NCBI RefSeq assembly: GCF_041260155.1 | Contig: NW_027248290.1 | Coordinates: 190,652-254,651, forward strand | Direction: 5' to 3' | Source: Ptychodera flava | Taxonomy: Eukaryota > Hemichordata > Enteropneusta > Ptychoderidae | Length of the DNA stretch: 64,000 nucleotides | In this document: positions 21,869-33,371 of the stretch, in pieces | How positions within the stretch are numbered: position 1 is the stretch's first letter | Layout of the letters: the number at the start of each line of letters is the position of its first letter | Program-made: the position numbers and the translations under genes | Notes under the pieces: model-generated | What the model was told of the DNA's origin: nothing | The model's database searches: none | What the model saw: the letters and a program-made list of their open reading frames with translations, nothing else

Positions 21869-24831
21869 CTGAATACAGAAATAAATGATAATAGTAAATT
21901 ATAGCCAATTTAATGACAACATTAAAACCATGTTGTTTAATGATGAACCCCTTAAAATGCCAAGTTCAACAGGAGGATTGTAATGTCATAGTCATATATT
22001 TTGACATTACCCAATTACTGGTCTTTTTGTAATATCAGAGATGAGTCTTTGCAGTAGAACAGGGTTAAGATCCTACAATGAACAATAAGAATCGACGACA
22101 AATTTGTTATAGATAATTTTAATTGATCACCATTAATAATCTTAACTCGTTGCCATAAATTGTATTGAGTTTGGTCTATAGTGCATTTTCAATGCCAAAA
22201 GAAATTGAGGCACATCATCTCGGTCAATATTAAGAGGTAGATCGATTATTTCAGAATATTTCCTTTGAAGTTTTCTATAATATGAAAAAAAATATTCTAT
22301 AACAATATTTATTATAAAATATATAAAAAATTATAATATTTCTATCGACGCATCTGCACATAATGCAATACATAATCTATAAAATACGAACTAGAACATT
22401 TTAACATAAACGCTCATCCACATATCTAATTCTCAGACAACATTTCAAAATGCCTCATGCACAAAGGTGGAGAAAGAAAGTGACCCGTCTCTCGAGTACA
22501 GCCTTCAAGTACAACAGGGATGTTTTACTCGTTTGACAACCAAGCCATACGAATCCATACTGTTGAACATACCTTCGATATCTGCCAATTCCTCCTTACA
22601 TAGCAGATACTCTTCATAGTCTATCGATGCTCCTAGGGACAGGTAGAGAGCTCCGATTTCATCCAGCAGACTCTCAGAGAGGAATGTACTCTTCACCATC
22701 CTGTGAAGACTTCTACTTGAATAGTCACCCATCAAAGACTCCAGGGCTTCCGATGACTGGCAATCCATGATATAGGAAATGCTTCCTTTACGTGTATCAT
22801 GTAACGCCATATGTTTATGGCGTTGGTCTAGTTGTTTCCCAACCAGTACAGCGTTTTCTTTGGTTTGTTTGTTGGAGTAGAAGGCAGTAGTAACTTCCCT
22901 CACAGTTTTCCCTTCCTGCGGAATAACACCGTCTGGTCTAACTTTTATTTCTATCTGGCCTGAAACGGCAAACAAGAGATATCTCGAACTTATCTTTCAC
23001 GCACTCATTTATTTAATAGGTACTTACAGCTACTGCCTGTATCAAAATGAAATATATCGAATTAAAACAACGTGGGCAATATAGCCATTCAGTTTAAAGG
23101 GCTTCTACACTGAAAGTAATGATAAAACATTGTCGAACTACCAATCATTTGTTTTTCTCACTAATAGATTTAATACAGTCAAGAGATCCGTCCTACCTTG
23201 TTTTTATTGGATGAAATTTCTTCATTAAATTTGGCACTTTGAATTCACATGTATGATTATCTGAAAGTCGACATATTCATTAAGTTGTGTTCAGTGTATT
23301 CCATTTGTCTCAATAGGACTGTTTGTTGTTGTTTAGTTATATTTCAAATGACACTAGTATAATGTTATTTACTTACATGGTAAGCGCCTCCTCTTGTTTT
23401 TCTTTAACCAAAGGCGGTAAAAAGGAGAATCTTTTGACCGTCTTTTCTTGACATCTTGTTTGCCTGTTGAAAATATTCCATGTTTATGACAGAAACATAG
23501 ACTCAACCATTGAAATATGTCAGTCACAATTGCTGTAAATCACAGAGTTTGACTTTCTAGGAGATAGTTTTCTTGTGTTACTAAACTTTGCAAGATCTGA
23601 ACAGCATCTGACTAGAAAGGTTCCTTGTTGCGACCAATTTGTGAATTTGAAATTGTCTCTGCAGTTAGCTTACGCATTTTAAGAAACAACCGATGTGATC
23701 AGAGCATTCACCAAATCAGAGAATAGACTGCGATTATAATTGATATTGGAAAAAAACAATTAACAAGAAATTTCTATGCATGGACGTAAATATAGGTATG
23801 ACTTTATTTCACTGCATTTAATGTAATCTGAATGATTATGTTACTCTACACAATATATTATGTTGCATGTATATCGTTATTCTTCGATGGTACCCAGATG
23901 ATTGGCACATGTTTGCACTGGCAAAACTCCCCCTTTGTAGCGCCAATATGTACTTGTCCGAGGATTTTTTTCTCAGTAATGAAATATTAATCTACCACAA
24001 AGATACCATTGGATTACACTTCAGCCTCGTATATTCATCACGATCGCTGTGAAGTAGATTGCATCCTACAAAGTCACTCACTCCGTTTATGTACAGAACA
24101 TGCTAATATTATATTGACCATGTCAAGTTATAGGCGTTTGCCCTCTAAGAACAATATTACGTCGGAAAACAGATCATCAGTGCTTAACAATCAGTGACAA
24201 ATTGCGTCCACCCCTTCTGATGTCGTGATTGATGATATATCGTATTCTAAAACACTTGTTTTGACATTTTCGATTTGAAATGTCGATGATCTAAGTCGTC
24301 TTAGACTTAGGTCATCGACATTTCAAATGGAAAATGTCAAAACAAGTGTCTTAGAATACGATATATTAAGAATCACGACATCAGAAGGGGTGACGCAATT
24401 TGTCACGGATTGTTAACAGCGACTAAAGAAGAAATGTATTGAAAGCTGATTTTCAGCAAAAAAACTTTACACCCTCGAGACTTTCAACAAATTTTAATGA
24501 AAAAATAGAATGAAAGAAGTGTGAATAATGCGCGCATTTACATATTATGTGTACAAACTTTAAAGTTGAAATAATCCGATTTTCTGCAGGCGTTCCACGA
24601 TTTACGGAAAAGCATTCAGCATAGCATATTTACCGGTATTATATTCTGTGTTTTTCCTTCCTTTCTTTACGTCATGATCAAAGCTTGATTGTTTTTTATT
24701 CTTAAGTGTAGATGAATTGTATTCTTCATTGTTTGCACCATCTGAAGAAGTCCAAAATTCACCTGTGAAAATAGTGCATCTTTTAGTTTTGGTTTGAAGT
24801 CTATGTATGGCAGACTGAAACACAAATACTC

Positions 24832-24915
<84 letters not shown>

Positions 24916-27242
24916 CTTGCCGTCGTTTTCGTCCAGTACTTGCTTTTATATTACCGGATGATACGCCATCATTTTTTCCATCGCCTGTGTGCCTTCTTTC
25001 TTTTCCTGTACAATAAAATGAATTACATATACTGCTATCCGGTACTTATGCTAACAAAAGAATAGTCGTCATTAGCTCATGAAAATACTAGGCTCAGATA
25101 TTATCCTTTGAGATTTGAACAATGTCATTATCGTGAAGGTACAAAAGTAACGGAGTTAGCAAGTAATGCTAACTGCAAAACGTTATGACTGTGTTGTTTT
25201 GCACAATTAAAACATTTTCTCTTTAAGAAAGATATGCATCTTACATATCTTCACACTGAAGCAATTTATTATGATGCTTGAAAAACAGCATTAAAATTTT
25301 AAAAGAGAAAAGTTAAAGTTATAATGTCGTTCGAAATGACTATTTTGTAGACAGCATTATAATTTGGGGCATACCTGTGTATAGTTTATCCTCTCTCATT
25401 TCTTCTTTGGTTCTTCCGTCAGTCGTGCTTGACTTCTGGTCATCAACTTGACTCTCTTCGCCTTGCACTTGGGAGAGACGTGAAACTTTGTTTAACTTAC
25501 TTTAAAATGAAATAACAGGCACAACAGCCCGTAAAAATATGCATGTCTATTATATATATGCATGTTAATTATATATATATAATAATAATCTCACATTTCT
25601 TTTCTTGATTGCCAGACGTACTGGGAATACTTTCTGTATTGCCTGCTGTTTCTGTTACGTGTTCTACCGTTGACGACTCAAGATCTGCTCGGACGAGAAT
25701 ATATTCACATCAACGTGATTGTGACTGTCATTCTATACTCTCATTGTCTGTAATATTCTCTTTTAACGTCGCATTTTCCTGCATTTCCAAATATCTTTGA
25801 ATGTACAATCATTCGATAAGTCTTTCTTTCTACATGTATTTTTTTTCCGTCCCTCTCCCTTGCCTGTTATATTTTATCTAATTTAAAAATGTAGACAAAT
25901 ATATGCACGCTCATATCACACAAGCTTATTTATTTACTCATGCACTCAAAAGGCTGTGTCCTATATGCGTACCTTTTGCTCAACAGTAATCTTTTCTTCC
26001 CTCATGGTTTCATTCTTTTCAGTGGAGGCGTCTTGCATGTCGGTGGTTAAAGTTGTAATGAAAGCTTCATTAGCAACTTTTAGATCTCCTGCAACCTGTT
26101 CTATGATATGCTGTCTTATCTTTGTCGCACGTTGCAATGCCGTTTGATTTTTCCTTTTGACGGACGTTATTCGTTTGGCAATCTCTGCCGGATCTCTCTC
26201 CATCTCTATGGCACATTCTTGTGCTTCGATGATACCAAAGTGTTTATTTACTATCTCCTGACTGTGGGATCTTCGAGGATAGAAAATTGGTATCGCTGCA
26301 CACATAGCTGCCAGAGTGAGATTTGCATAACTCGTTGATGAAGGCGGAATTAGCACAAGATGAGAAGAGAACAGTTCGCGATTAAATTCTTCAGTAGTTG
26401 TCACGTAAGTAGGCGTGATCTTCAATGCAGGGTTCTCTGCAACTTTTCCACGATTTCTTCCTCTTTACTTGGTGGTATTCCTATAATTTCCATGCCGGTG
26501 GTGTTTCGTCAAACTGGTCGAGATTTTCAGCGACTGTGTTAATGGCACTAATGATGACATCGAGTTTCTTTGGATCTTCAAATTCGTATTCTTGGACGAT
26601 GGATAAAATTTGGAATGCTTCGTGTTCAAGAATTGGTAGCTTTTCTGATCTTGAGGATGATAAATACTCCTCAAACACCGTTGGAGAAAGCAGCTGTTGC
26701 TTTGAGTCACGATAAAGTCCCCTATACCTTGCGTAAACTCCTTCTCGGACTGAAAATGAACACTTTGCATTCTTAAATTCATCTGACATGATTCGCTTTC
26801 GAAATTCCACTTCCTCCTTACTACAGCCGACAATCAAAGGCGTTATGTCATCTTTATCAAAGAGGTTGATCAGATAACAGGATGCCTTTGGAAACACCTT
26901 ACACGTGATTTGAAAGGCAGCTTCTGAGGTGAACGGACTGAAGCCAAACACGAATTTGACATTTGCTAATTCTTCTAGCTTTGGATAGTGTACGTTATGG
27001 TACATCAACCAATCACGATGCGGCTCTCGAAATTTAAATGCGCCTGTTTTTGTTGGAAGATGAAGTGTTACGCCAAGTTCCTCGGCTTCGCGTTCCTCTT
27101 CTTCTGTTGCTTGTAGAGCTGTACAATGGACAGATATTCCCATGTCTTGTAGTAGTCTGATTACCAGATGAAGACCATCGGAGACTCCTCCATGAATTGG
27201 TGGGCCCCATCGATCACATACGATCAATGCCTTGTTTACCAT
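21229..27242 (-). CDS. Multi-exon GT-B glycosyltransferase-like / TRADD-N-like fusion gene, with frameshifts
   Basis: Minus-strand gene. The first coding exon (27242-25973) resembles a GT4-type GT-B glycosyltransferase: N-terminal CDRWGPPIHGGVSDGLH and C-terminal YANLTLAAMCAAIPIFYP. Short exons at 25778-25595, 25467-25375, 25005-24916, 24762-24634 and 23463-23377 encode a charged, Ser/Lys/Arg-rich linker. The exon at 22959-22573 resembles the TRADD N-terminal domain. The last exon (21868 to 21229) is helical. From the third exon on, junctions are phase 1 on both sides, so the cassettes can be swapped without a frameshift. Single-base frameshifts occur in the GT exon (near 26490 and 26430), the second exon and the last exon (near 21750 and 21290). 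It is either a recent pseudogene or affected by assembly errors. By analogy with TRADD-N conflict-system proteins, I infer an innate-immune or cell-death role. Confidence 0.55.
22573..22959 (-). CDS. TRADD-N-like domain exon, phase 1-1
   Basis: 129 codons from acceptor gccgtttcag to a strong donor g|gtatgt. A strand-rich start (QIEIKVRPDGVIPQEGKTV) leads into CQSSEALESLMGDYSSRSLH, then a hydrophobic LLDEIGALYLSLGASIDYEE and LLCKEELADIE. The pattern Cys-x-Ser, LExL..DY..G/SxL, followed by GAxxLxLxxSIDxEEYxxC resembles the N-terminal domain of TRADD and related domains of animal and bacterial conflict systems. The open frame continues past the donor to 22505, so read-through is an alternative end. 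Confidence 0.5.
23377..23463 (-). CDS. Linker exon, Arg/Lys-rich, phase 1-1
   Basis: 29 codons from acceptor tttcaacag to donor t|gtaagt: KQDVKKRRSKDSPFYRLW then LKKNKRRRLP. The two basic clusters resemble nuclear localisation signals (inference). Confidence 0.5.
24184..24416. mobile_element. Fold-back element, near-perfect 233-bp palindrome
   Basis: Arms of about 110 bp run from ttaacaatcagtgacaaatt to the mirrored aatttgtcacggattgttaa, with almost no loop around 24300. It lies in an intron of the GT/TRADD-N gene. The palindromic MITE architecture is clear; the superfamily is unknown. Confidence 0.9.
24634..24762 (-). CDS. Linker exon, Asn/Ser/Lys-rich, phase 1-1
   Basis: 43 codons from acceptor ttttcacag to donor g|gtaaat: EFWTSSDGANNEEYNSS then KKQSSFDHDVKKGRK. 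A second acceptor (gtgtttcag at about 24816) would add an open 17-codon extension, so alternative splicing is possible. Confidence 0.45.
24835..24912. repeat. (CT)n microsatellite, 39 units, inside a 153-nt intron
   Basis: Reads (GA)n on the transcribed strand. It starts two bases after the splice donor at 24915-24914 and makes up half of the intron. Confidence 0.95.
24916..25005 (-). CDS. Linker exon, basic, phase 1-1, donor abuts GA repeat
   Basis: Exactly 30 codons from acceptor tgtacag: KERRHTGDGKNDGVSSG then ASTGRKRRQ. The donor (gtcaga) is weak and the next bases are a 78-bp (GA)n tract. Confidence 0.45.
25375..25467 (-). CDS. Linker exon, acidic/basic, phase 1-1
   Basis: Reads EESQVDDQKSSTTDG then EEMREDKLYT, ending g|gtatgc. 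The acceptor is either tctcccaag (25467) or tgcaag (25461); both keep the frame. Confidence 0.45.
25595..25778 (-). CDS. Linker exon, Glu/Ser/Thr-rich, with compensating frameshifts
   Basis: Acceptor gaaatgcag and donor t|gtgaga. The length (184 nt) fits phase 0 in and phase 1 out. It reads ENATLKENITDNESIE at the start and HVTETAGNTESIPSTSGN at the end, but the two are reached only through compensating shifts in the middle. The acceptor choice is uncertain. Confidence 0.35.
25973..27242 (-). CDS. GT-B glycosyltransferase-like exon
   Basis: ATG at 27242 is followed by ALIVCDRWGPPIHGGVSDG, a Rossmann-type start with a glycine-rich loop as in GT4 N-domains. Residues 1-247 are open. The C-domain resumes after two one-base shifts (near 26490 in a G run and near 26430 in an A run) and carries EFNRELFSSHLVLIPPSSTS and NLTLAAMCAAIPIF, the nucleotide-sugar half. 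The exon ends at EQK|gtacgc in phase 0. The canonical E-x7-E pair is not obvious, so enzymatic activity is uncertain. An acceptor-like tactcaaag precedes the ATG, so a 5' UTR exon is possible. Confidence 0.6.
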
Positions 27243-27881
27243 ACTCCTTTGAGTAAAACAAGTATATTTGACAATTGGTAGATATTCATAAACACCGTTA
27301 TGTGTATATACTTACACGTCATTTTGCTTGTTTATTAATTAAACACCTTTGCCTAGTGGCTCAAAAGTATCAGACCCGTGGACACGTTGTACACTATTCA
27401 CGATAGAGTCATTATCTGAATGACGACAATAATCATATTTGTAATGCATTTTGTCACCCTAAGGCAGTCTTTTTATGGGCCTTAAACTTTGATACCTTTT
27501 AATACAGCGAGATAATTAAGGTGAGTCAAATTACATATACCCCTCTTGAATATTGTGTGATCCTAAAGGCATGTGATGTCACATTTTCTGTTTCTAAAAA
27601 CTTTACACTTTAAAGGCTAAAGCTTTCTGGGGTCACTAGGGTACGACGCATCATCAGGAAAGTAAGGTTTTATGCATGTGTCATGTTATAGCGTCTGTCA
27701 AATTTGTATATCCATGGAGATTTTTTGAGTCAGTTGTACATTGGTAATATCGGAAAAAGCTAATGGATATACTGATCACGTCAAATGGAAATGGTGCCCT
27801 TATTAATTTACAGAAAGGCCAGAATATATATTTGTTTCAAAGAATCGATAACACCTTGCGTACATCTGGTCTGGTCTCTTG
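27243..27881. other. Upstream region of GT/TRADD-N gene
   Basis: Would contain the promoter and any 5' UTR exon of the minus-strand gene. No TATA box or clear CpG island is visible. It holds no open frame I can support. Confidence 0.3.
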
Positions 27882-27936
27882 CCCCATTTCTACCACTGGC
27901 TGCGCTGCTCACGAAAATAGATTTAGGTATCGGCTT
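27882..27936 (+). repeat. Orphan arm of the 5.6-kb inverted-repeat element
   Basis: ccccatttctaccactggct through acgaaaatagatttaggtat matches the left arm at 5638-5690 with some substitutions. It stops where the LINE 3' end begins, so a LINE insertion may have displaced the rest. Confidence 0.55.
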
Positions 27937-28232
27937 AAGGTAACCTTTATTATTATGGTTTATTAATACTCAAATTGTGACCCAAAATGGTCAAATAAAA
28001 TGAGTTTACAACACAGTCAATTAAAAATTTACAGTACATCACTAAAAAAAACTACAAGAAAAAGACCTCCCAAGGAAGCAAGACATCAACTGGTAATTTC
28101 AAAAACGAGCACCAAAAACCCCTAAAAGAATTGGAAAAATTAAAAAACAACAACGACAACAAGACATCAAAATAGACACAACAGAAATTTGACAAAACCA
28201 ACATTCACAACAGCTCAACATAGGACAGAGAA

Positions 28233-28687
28233 TCATGAACTCTGGAGTAGTTTAATGCAGTAGACTACTGGGCTTGATTCTTTACGTTTTGTGCGGATTT
28301 TAAAGTTAACCAAGCTTTTATTCCTTGTCGAATATCCGTGACCTGATTTAGGGGGAATATGATAGTTTAGTTTATGGTCTGGTTTTATGATTTCCTCAGC
28401 AAACTTTTTACAAATTTTCTGACGTCTAGTTTCGAGTGTGTCTAGCTGTAATAGAGAAAGTGATTCACTGTAAGACAAAATGGATAAATAATTCGTAGTG
28501 CTCTCTTCTGGATTCTTTCAATCGTTGATCTATTCTTTTCAGTGAGACCACCTTGCCAAACAGTACAGGCATATTCTAAGGTTGATCTAACCAATGAGAT
28601 ATAAATTTGTTTAAGCTCATGAGCTGTAGCCCCAAATCTGCACAAAACACGGAGAATGTGCAACCTTTGTGAGGATTTTTTGACCAT
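28233..28687 (-). pseudogene. LINE ORF2 C-terminal region
   Basis: Frames with IYISLVRSTLEYACTVWQGG and IERIQKRALRIIYP, the conserved segment following RT in CR1/Jockey elements, then a basic tail. Confidence 0.65.
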
Positions 28688-28728
28688 ATCATCAACATGG
28701 TTATCCCATTTTAGTTTGTTATTTATGA

Positions 28729-29581
28729 TTAACCCAAGAGATTTAAATTCTCTTTGATTTCTAAGACACTGTTGCCTAGTAACAATGGCGGAAAAGGAGG
28801 AGGTACCTTACCAAAAAATAGCCTCATTTCTTTACATTTTTTTGGATTTAGTTTCATATTATTTACTGAAGCCCACTGGTCAATGTGTGATAATGTTGTC
28901 TGCATCTGCGAATTAGTAGGAGTACTGGAATGAACACATTCTGACACCGTGGTGTCATCCATGAATATAAAGTTTGATCCCCCAATACAATCAGGAATGT
29001 CATTAATCATGAGCATAAATAGAATTGGGCCCAATTTTGTTCCCTGTGGAACACCTGCACGTATTGTTTGCCAGGAAGAAAAGCTATCACCAATCTTCAC
29101 CCTTTGAGATCTATTATACAAGAAATGTGCTGTCCATTTAATTATGTTACTATTTATACCGAATTTTGATAATTTGTGAAGAAGTATGTTGTGGTCAATC
29201 TTATCAAAGGCTTTACTGAAATCAAGGTAACAAATTCTAACCATATTTCTTTGACTTTCCAGTTGCTCGAGCCAAGTCTGTATCATATCTATCAAGGCAG
29301 TTGTTGAGGACGATTTCTTAGCACCTGCAAATTGCGTTTTTTTTTATCTTATCCTTTACTTCCTGTTTGATCCATTTTTCAATCAAACTCTCCATTACCT
29401 TGGCCACACTGTTGGTAAGAGAAATCGGCCGAAAATCATCAAGGGAAGCAGGGTGGTTGTTTTTAGCTAGAGGAATTACAATGGCCTCCTTAAGTTTTGA
29501 TGGAACTTGACCTTCTTGAAAGGAATAATTAAAGATATCAACAAGGGGAGCAGCAAATTCATGTGCAAATTCCTTCAACAA
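28729..29581 (-). pseudogene. LINE reverse transcriptase domain
   Basis: Two frames: AIVIPLAKNNHPASLDDFRP and ISLTNSVAKVMESLIEKWI, then YLDFSKAFDKIDHNILLHKL, GVPQGTKLGPILF and an FMDD active-site box. FMDD in place of the usual F/YADD may be a decay mutation. Confidence 0.75.
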
Positions 29582-29712
29582 TTTATTTGAAATTTGGTCA
29601 GGGCCACTAGCTTTGGCACAGGGTAATGATTTTAATAAGTTGACAATACCATTGTATGTAACAATCGGAAGGGAATTACTATTTGGGAGATTACGAATAA
29701 GCTCATCATAGT

Positions 29713-30009
29713 TTAAGGAACATAGTCCTTTGTTATATTAACAAAATGATTGTTGATAGCATTGGCTAGATTAACACCACTTAAACATTCGCCGCTAACC
29801 TCAATTTCTGGGATGGTACCATTTTTCCTACGACCACATATCCTGTTAACTTCATTCCACCACTGTTTACTATTTGCAGATGCAGACTTAATCTTCTCAG
29901 CAAAGTAATTCTGTCTGTTTGTGTGAATTGCCCGATTTACCTTATTTCTCCAGTATCTATACAATGTCGACTTTTGGTTTCTAAAAGCCTTCTGGCGGCA
30001 TCTTATCAT
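29713..30009 (-). pseudogene. LINE ORF2 linker between endonuclease and RT
   Basis: Basic segment with YRYWRNKVNRAIHTNRQNYF and QWWNEVNRICGRR, characteristic of the spacer between endonuclease and reverse transcriptase in CR1-like ORF2. Confidence 0.6.
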
Positions 30010-30026
30010 ATACTTAATCGAGGCAG

Positions 30027-30862
30027 TTATGAATGGTTTATCAGAACTGGAAAAACGCAGGGGCTTTGGGGGAAAAATTTATCAATTGCTGTGGAAACAG
30101 AGGTTGCAAACGAATTAAATTTTTCCTCACAAGAAGGCTTTTGTAAAACATCAGACCAATCATTATTAATGATCCATTGCGCAAATTCCCTTTTACTTGA
30201 ATCTTTCATGGGTCGGATATTTACCTTTTTTATCGGAATTTTCAAAATTTGACAAGATTTCATCGCCACCATTGAATGGTCTGAAGAACCCAATGGACCA
30301 ACAGAAAAGGGGGGATTATACAAATGGCTAAGGTTGGTGAATATGAGATCCAAGGTTGCATTGACCCTCGTAGGAATATTTACAACTTGTTTTAAACGAC
30401 AACTAGTCAAAATATTGTTCACATTCAGTCGATTAAAGTCACCCAATATAATGACACCTGTCTCTGGTGATTTACGTGTTATCATATCAACAGTGTCAAT
30501 GACATGAGATATTACTGGTTTTTCATTAGCTCCTGGTGGATGGTAAATGCAGCCAATGAGCAGTTGAGATACGCTCCTCGGTAACCAGAAAGGGCGAGCT
30601 GTGCACCAGATGGATTCAATATCTCCCTGACTTTCCAGTGGTTGTGGTTGTAAATAATCATGAATATACAAACATACACCACCTCCACGTTGTTGAGAAC
30701 GATCTTCCGGAATAACTTGTAATTTTGAATAGAAACAGTGTTGTTGGTAATCTCTCCATGAAGCCAGGTTTCAGTTACTGCAGCAATCTGGATCTCATTC
30801 ATTTCACATACTGCAGCTAGTTCATCAACTTTTCTTACCAAGGATCTCGCATTGCACACCAT
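30027..30862 (-). pseudogene. LINE endonuclease domain
   Basis: Two overlapping frames. The first has CNARSLVRKVDELA and TETWLHGE (catalytic Glu). The second has GVIILGDFNRL (GDFN box) and LGSSDHSMV (SDH box). These are the signature residues of the exonuclease-endonuclease-phosphatase fold. A frameshift near 30600 separates the halves. Confidence 0.75.
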
Positions 30863-31039
30863 ACATTAGGTAGTACCTTCGGTTTCACAGAGTACATAGA
30901 ATTACGTAATTGAACTAAGGTTTGTGGACGAGTTTGTAGAAGTTGACAGGTTTTACGTTGGTATGATATTCTGACAGGGATTGGCTGTGGTCTGTGACCT
31001 TTAAAACCTTCCTGTCATTGGTCAATTACATTTATTTCC

Positions 31040-32470
31040 AGAGTGCAGCAATCTTCGAACTTAGACTTTGTTTGCCCTTTGAAGAAATTTTACCTCCATG
31101 GTGTGCCCGACCAAGTATGTTTTTCGACATTGAATGGAAAACGGAAATTTTGTGGAATAACGGCCTCTATGCTAATGTCTGTTCGCCTATCGAGGTCGTT
31201 GCAGGAAACTGCACTAGCTAGAGTGCACAACGATGTGTTTGGTGCCTTTGATGAGAGTTGTAATGTCATTCTAATTCTTGTTGATCTTCCTGCAGCCCTA
31301 AACACCATCGACCATGGTATCTCTATACACAGACTACGTGGGTTTAAAATTGATGGTACTGTACTCAATTGGATTATCTCATATAGTTATATTTTAGCGT
31401 CAGAACAATGACAGCATGTGTTTGGTCGACGATGTCGGATGTTAAGTTGCTTGCTTCTGGTGTTCTACAGAGTTCAGTCCTTAGCCTTGTGCTTTTCAGT
31501 CTGTATATTGCACCCATTAGGGACACCATAACAACGCATGGTTTAGATTCTATGTTTTACGCTTATGATTCCCAGCTTTATGTCACTTGTTCTCGTGTCC
31601 CGTGACTCTGCACCCATTATACAAATTGAGAACTGAAAAGGTGATCCGACATTGGATATTCAACAACATGTTTGCCCTTAATAGCAGCAAAAAACGGAAG
31701 TGAAACGTTTTTCCTCAAAGTTTAGTGTCGTTCACGTCCCTGTGATATACAAGTTGGCAGTGTCAGCGTTCATTCACCACGTACGTGTTGTTGTTTGTAA
31801 TCCTCGTGTCGCCTAGATACGTTAAGCAGCTATGTCTGCTCATGTCGCAGGTTTGTCTAAATCAGCTCCGTTTACTCTTCGGAGAAATCGTAAAATATGC
31901 AAACTTCTTGAGCAAAGGACGACTGAAAAATTAGTTTATGCTTTCGTAACATCAAGAATGGATTACTGTAACAGCTTGTTTTCGGCTTACCCATTGGTCA
32001 ATTTAAGAACCTACAGTTGATTCAAAACTCTGCCGCACGTCTGATATCAAAAACCAAGAAATCAGATCATATTCAGCCAGTCCTGAGTAACTTGCATTGC
32101 TTACTGTTCGCAATCGAATCGAGTAAAATGTATAAATTTCAAGGTTGAAGCAATAATGTTGTTTAAAGAGGTCTTCTTCATTCGCACTCATGTTCATACC
32201 CTTCGACGCGATCCAATTCTGAAAATATCAAGGTTGAAACAATACTGCACCATGTTGTTTAAAGAGCTCTTACTCATTCGCACTCCTGGTCATACCCTTC
32301 GATCCCCTTCTGTAGGTGCACTCAGTCTGCACCAGCCAATGGACAATACGTCGCTTTATGGTTGCAGATCTTTCTCTTTTGCGCCCAACGGCTATGGAAT
32401 AGTCTTAAGCAAAAAATCCGGTGATTTGACAATTTTATTACATTTAGCAATGACGGGTTGAATAATGCAC
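31040..32470 (+). mobile_element. Decayed L2/CR1-like LINE, RT and 3' portion
   Basis: Plus-strand frames in successive registers: ILVDLPAALNTIDHGISIHR (RT D-box), SLVLFSLYIAPIRD, a YAYD box at about 31558-31570 where YADD is expected, then FVTSRMDYCNSLF and LIQNSAARLI, and a terminal YGCRSFSFAP. Multiple frameshifts and an altered active site mark it as dead. An internal duplication of about 92 bp ('aggttga.gcaata' at 32139 and 32231) interrupts it. It lies head to head with the minus-strand LINE. Confidence 0.65.
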
Positions 32471-33242
<772 letters not shown>

Positions 33243-33371
33243 CTTTTTCTCTTCTTTGCCGTGGTACTGCCTCGTCTGCAGCCATTACCACTTAGGCGTT
33301 CAACAGATACACTTCTCCTGCCGTCAGAAGTACTTGATCTTACGTCAGAGCTTGCCATATCTGCACCTGGT
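33243..33371 (-). CDS. Candidate single exon, Ser/Arg/Lys-rich
   Basis: 129 nt open on the minus strand between acceptor gattttctcag and donor g|gtaagc: PGADMASSDVRSSTSDGRR then VERLSGNGCRRGSTTAKKRK. The composition and cassette length are like the linker exons of the GT/TRADD-N gene, but its phase (2-2) differs and no neighbouring exon was found. An overlapping + frame (33132-33485) with a hydrophobic stretch is the alternative reading. Confidence 0.3.

Larger units (their letters stand above)
27937..31010 (-). mobile_element. Decayed CR1/Jockey-type non-LTR retrotransposon (LINE)
   Basis: On the minus strand the order is an ORF2 N-terminal leader (about 31010-30860), apurinic-type endonuclease, linker, reverse transcriptase, C-terminal region and a 3' tail ending in AATAATAAAGG near 27945. 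Frames are broken by several shifts but motifs remain readable. ORF1 was not found. The similarity is to the CR1/Jockey superfamily (GVPQGTKLGPILFMLMINDI); the exact clade is not resolved. Confidence 0.75.
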
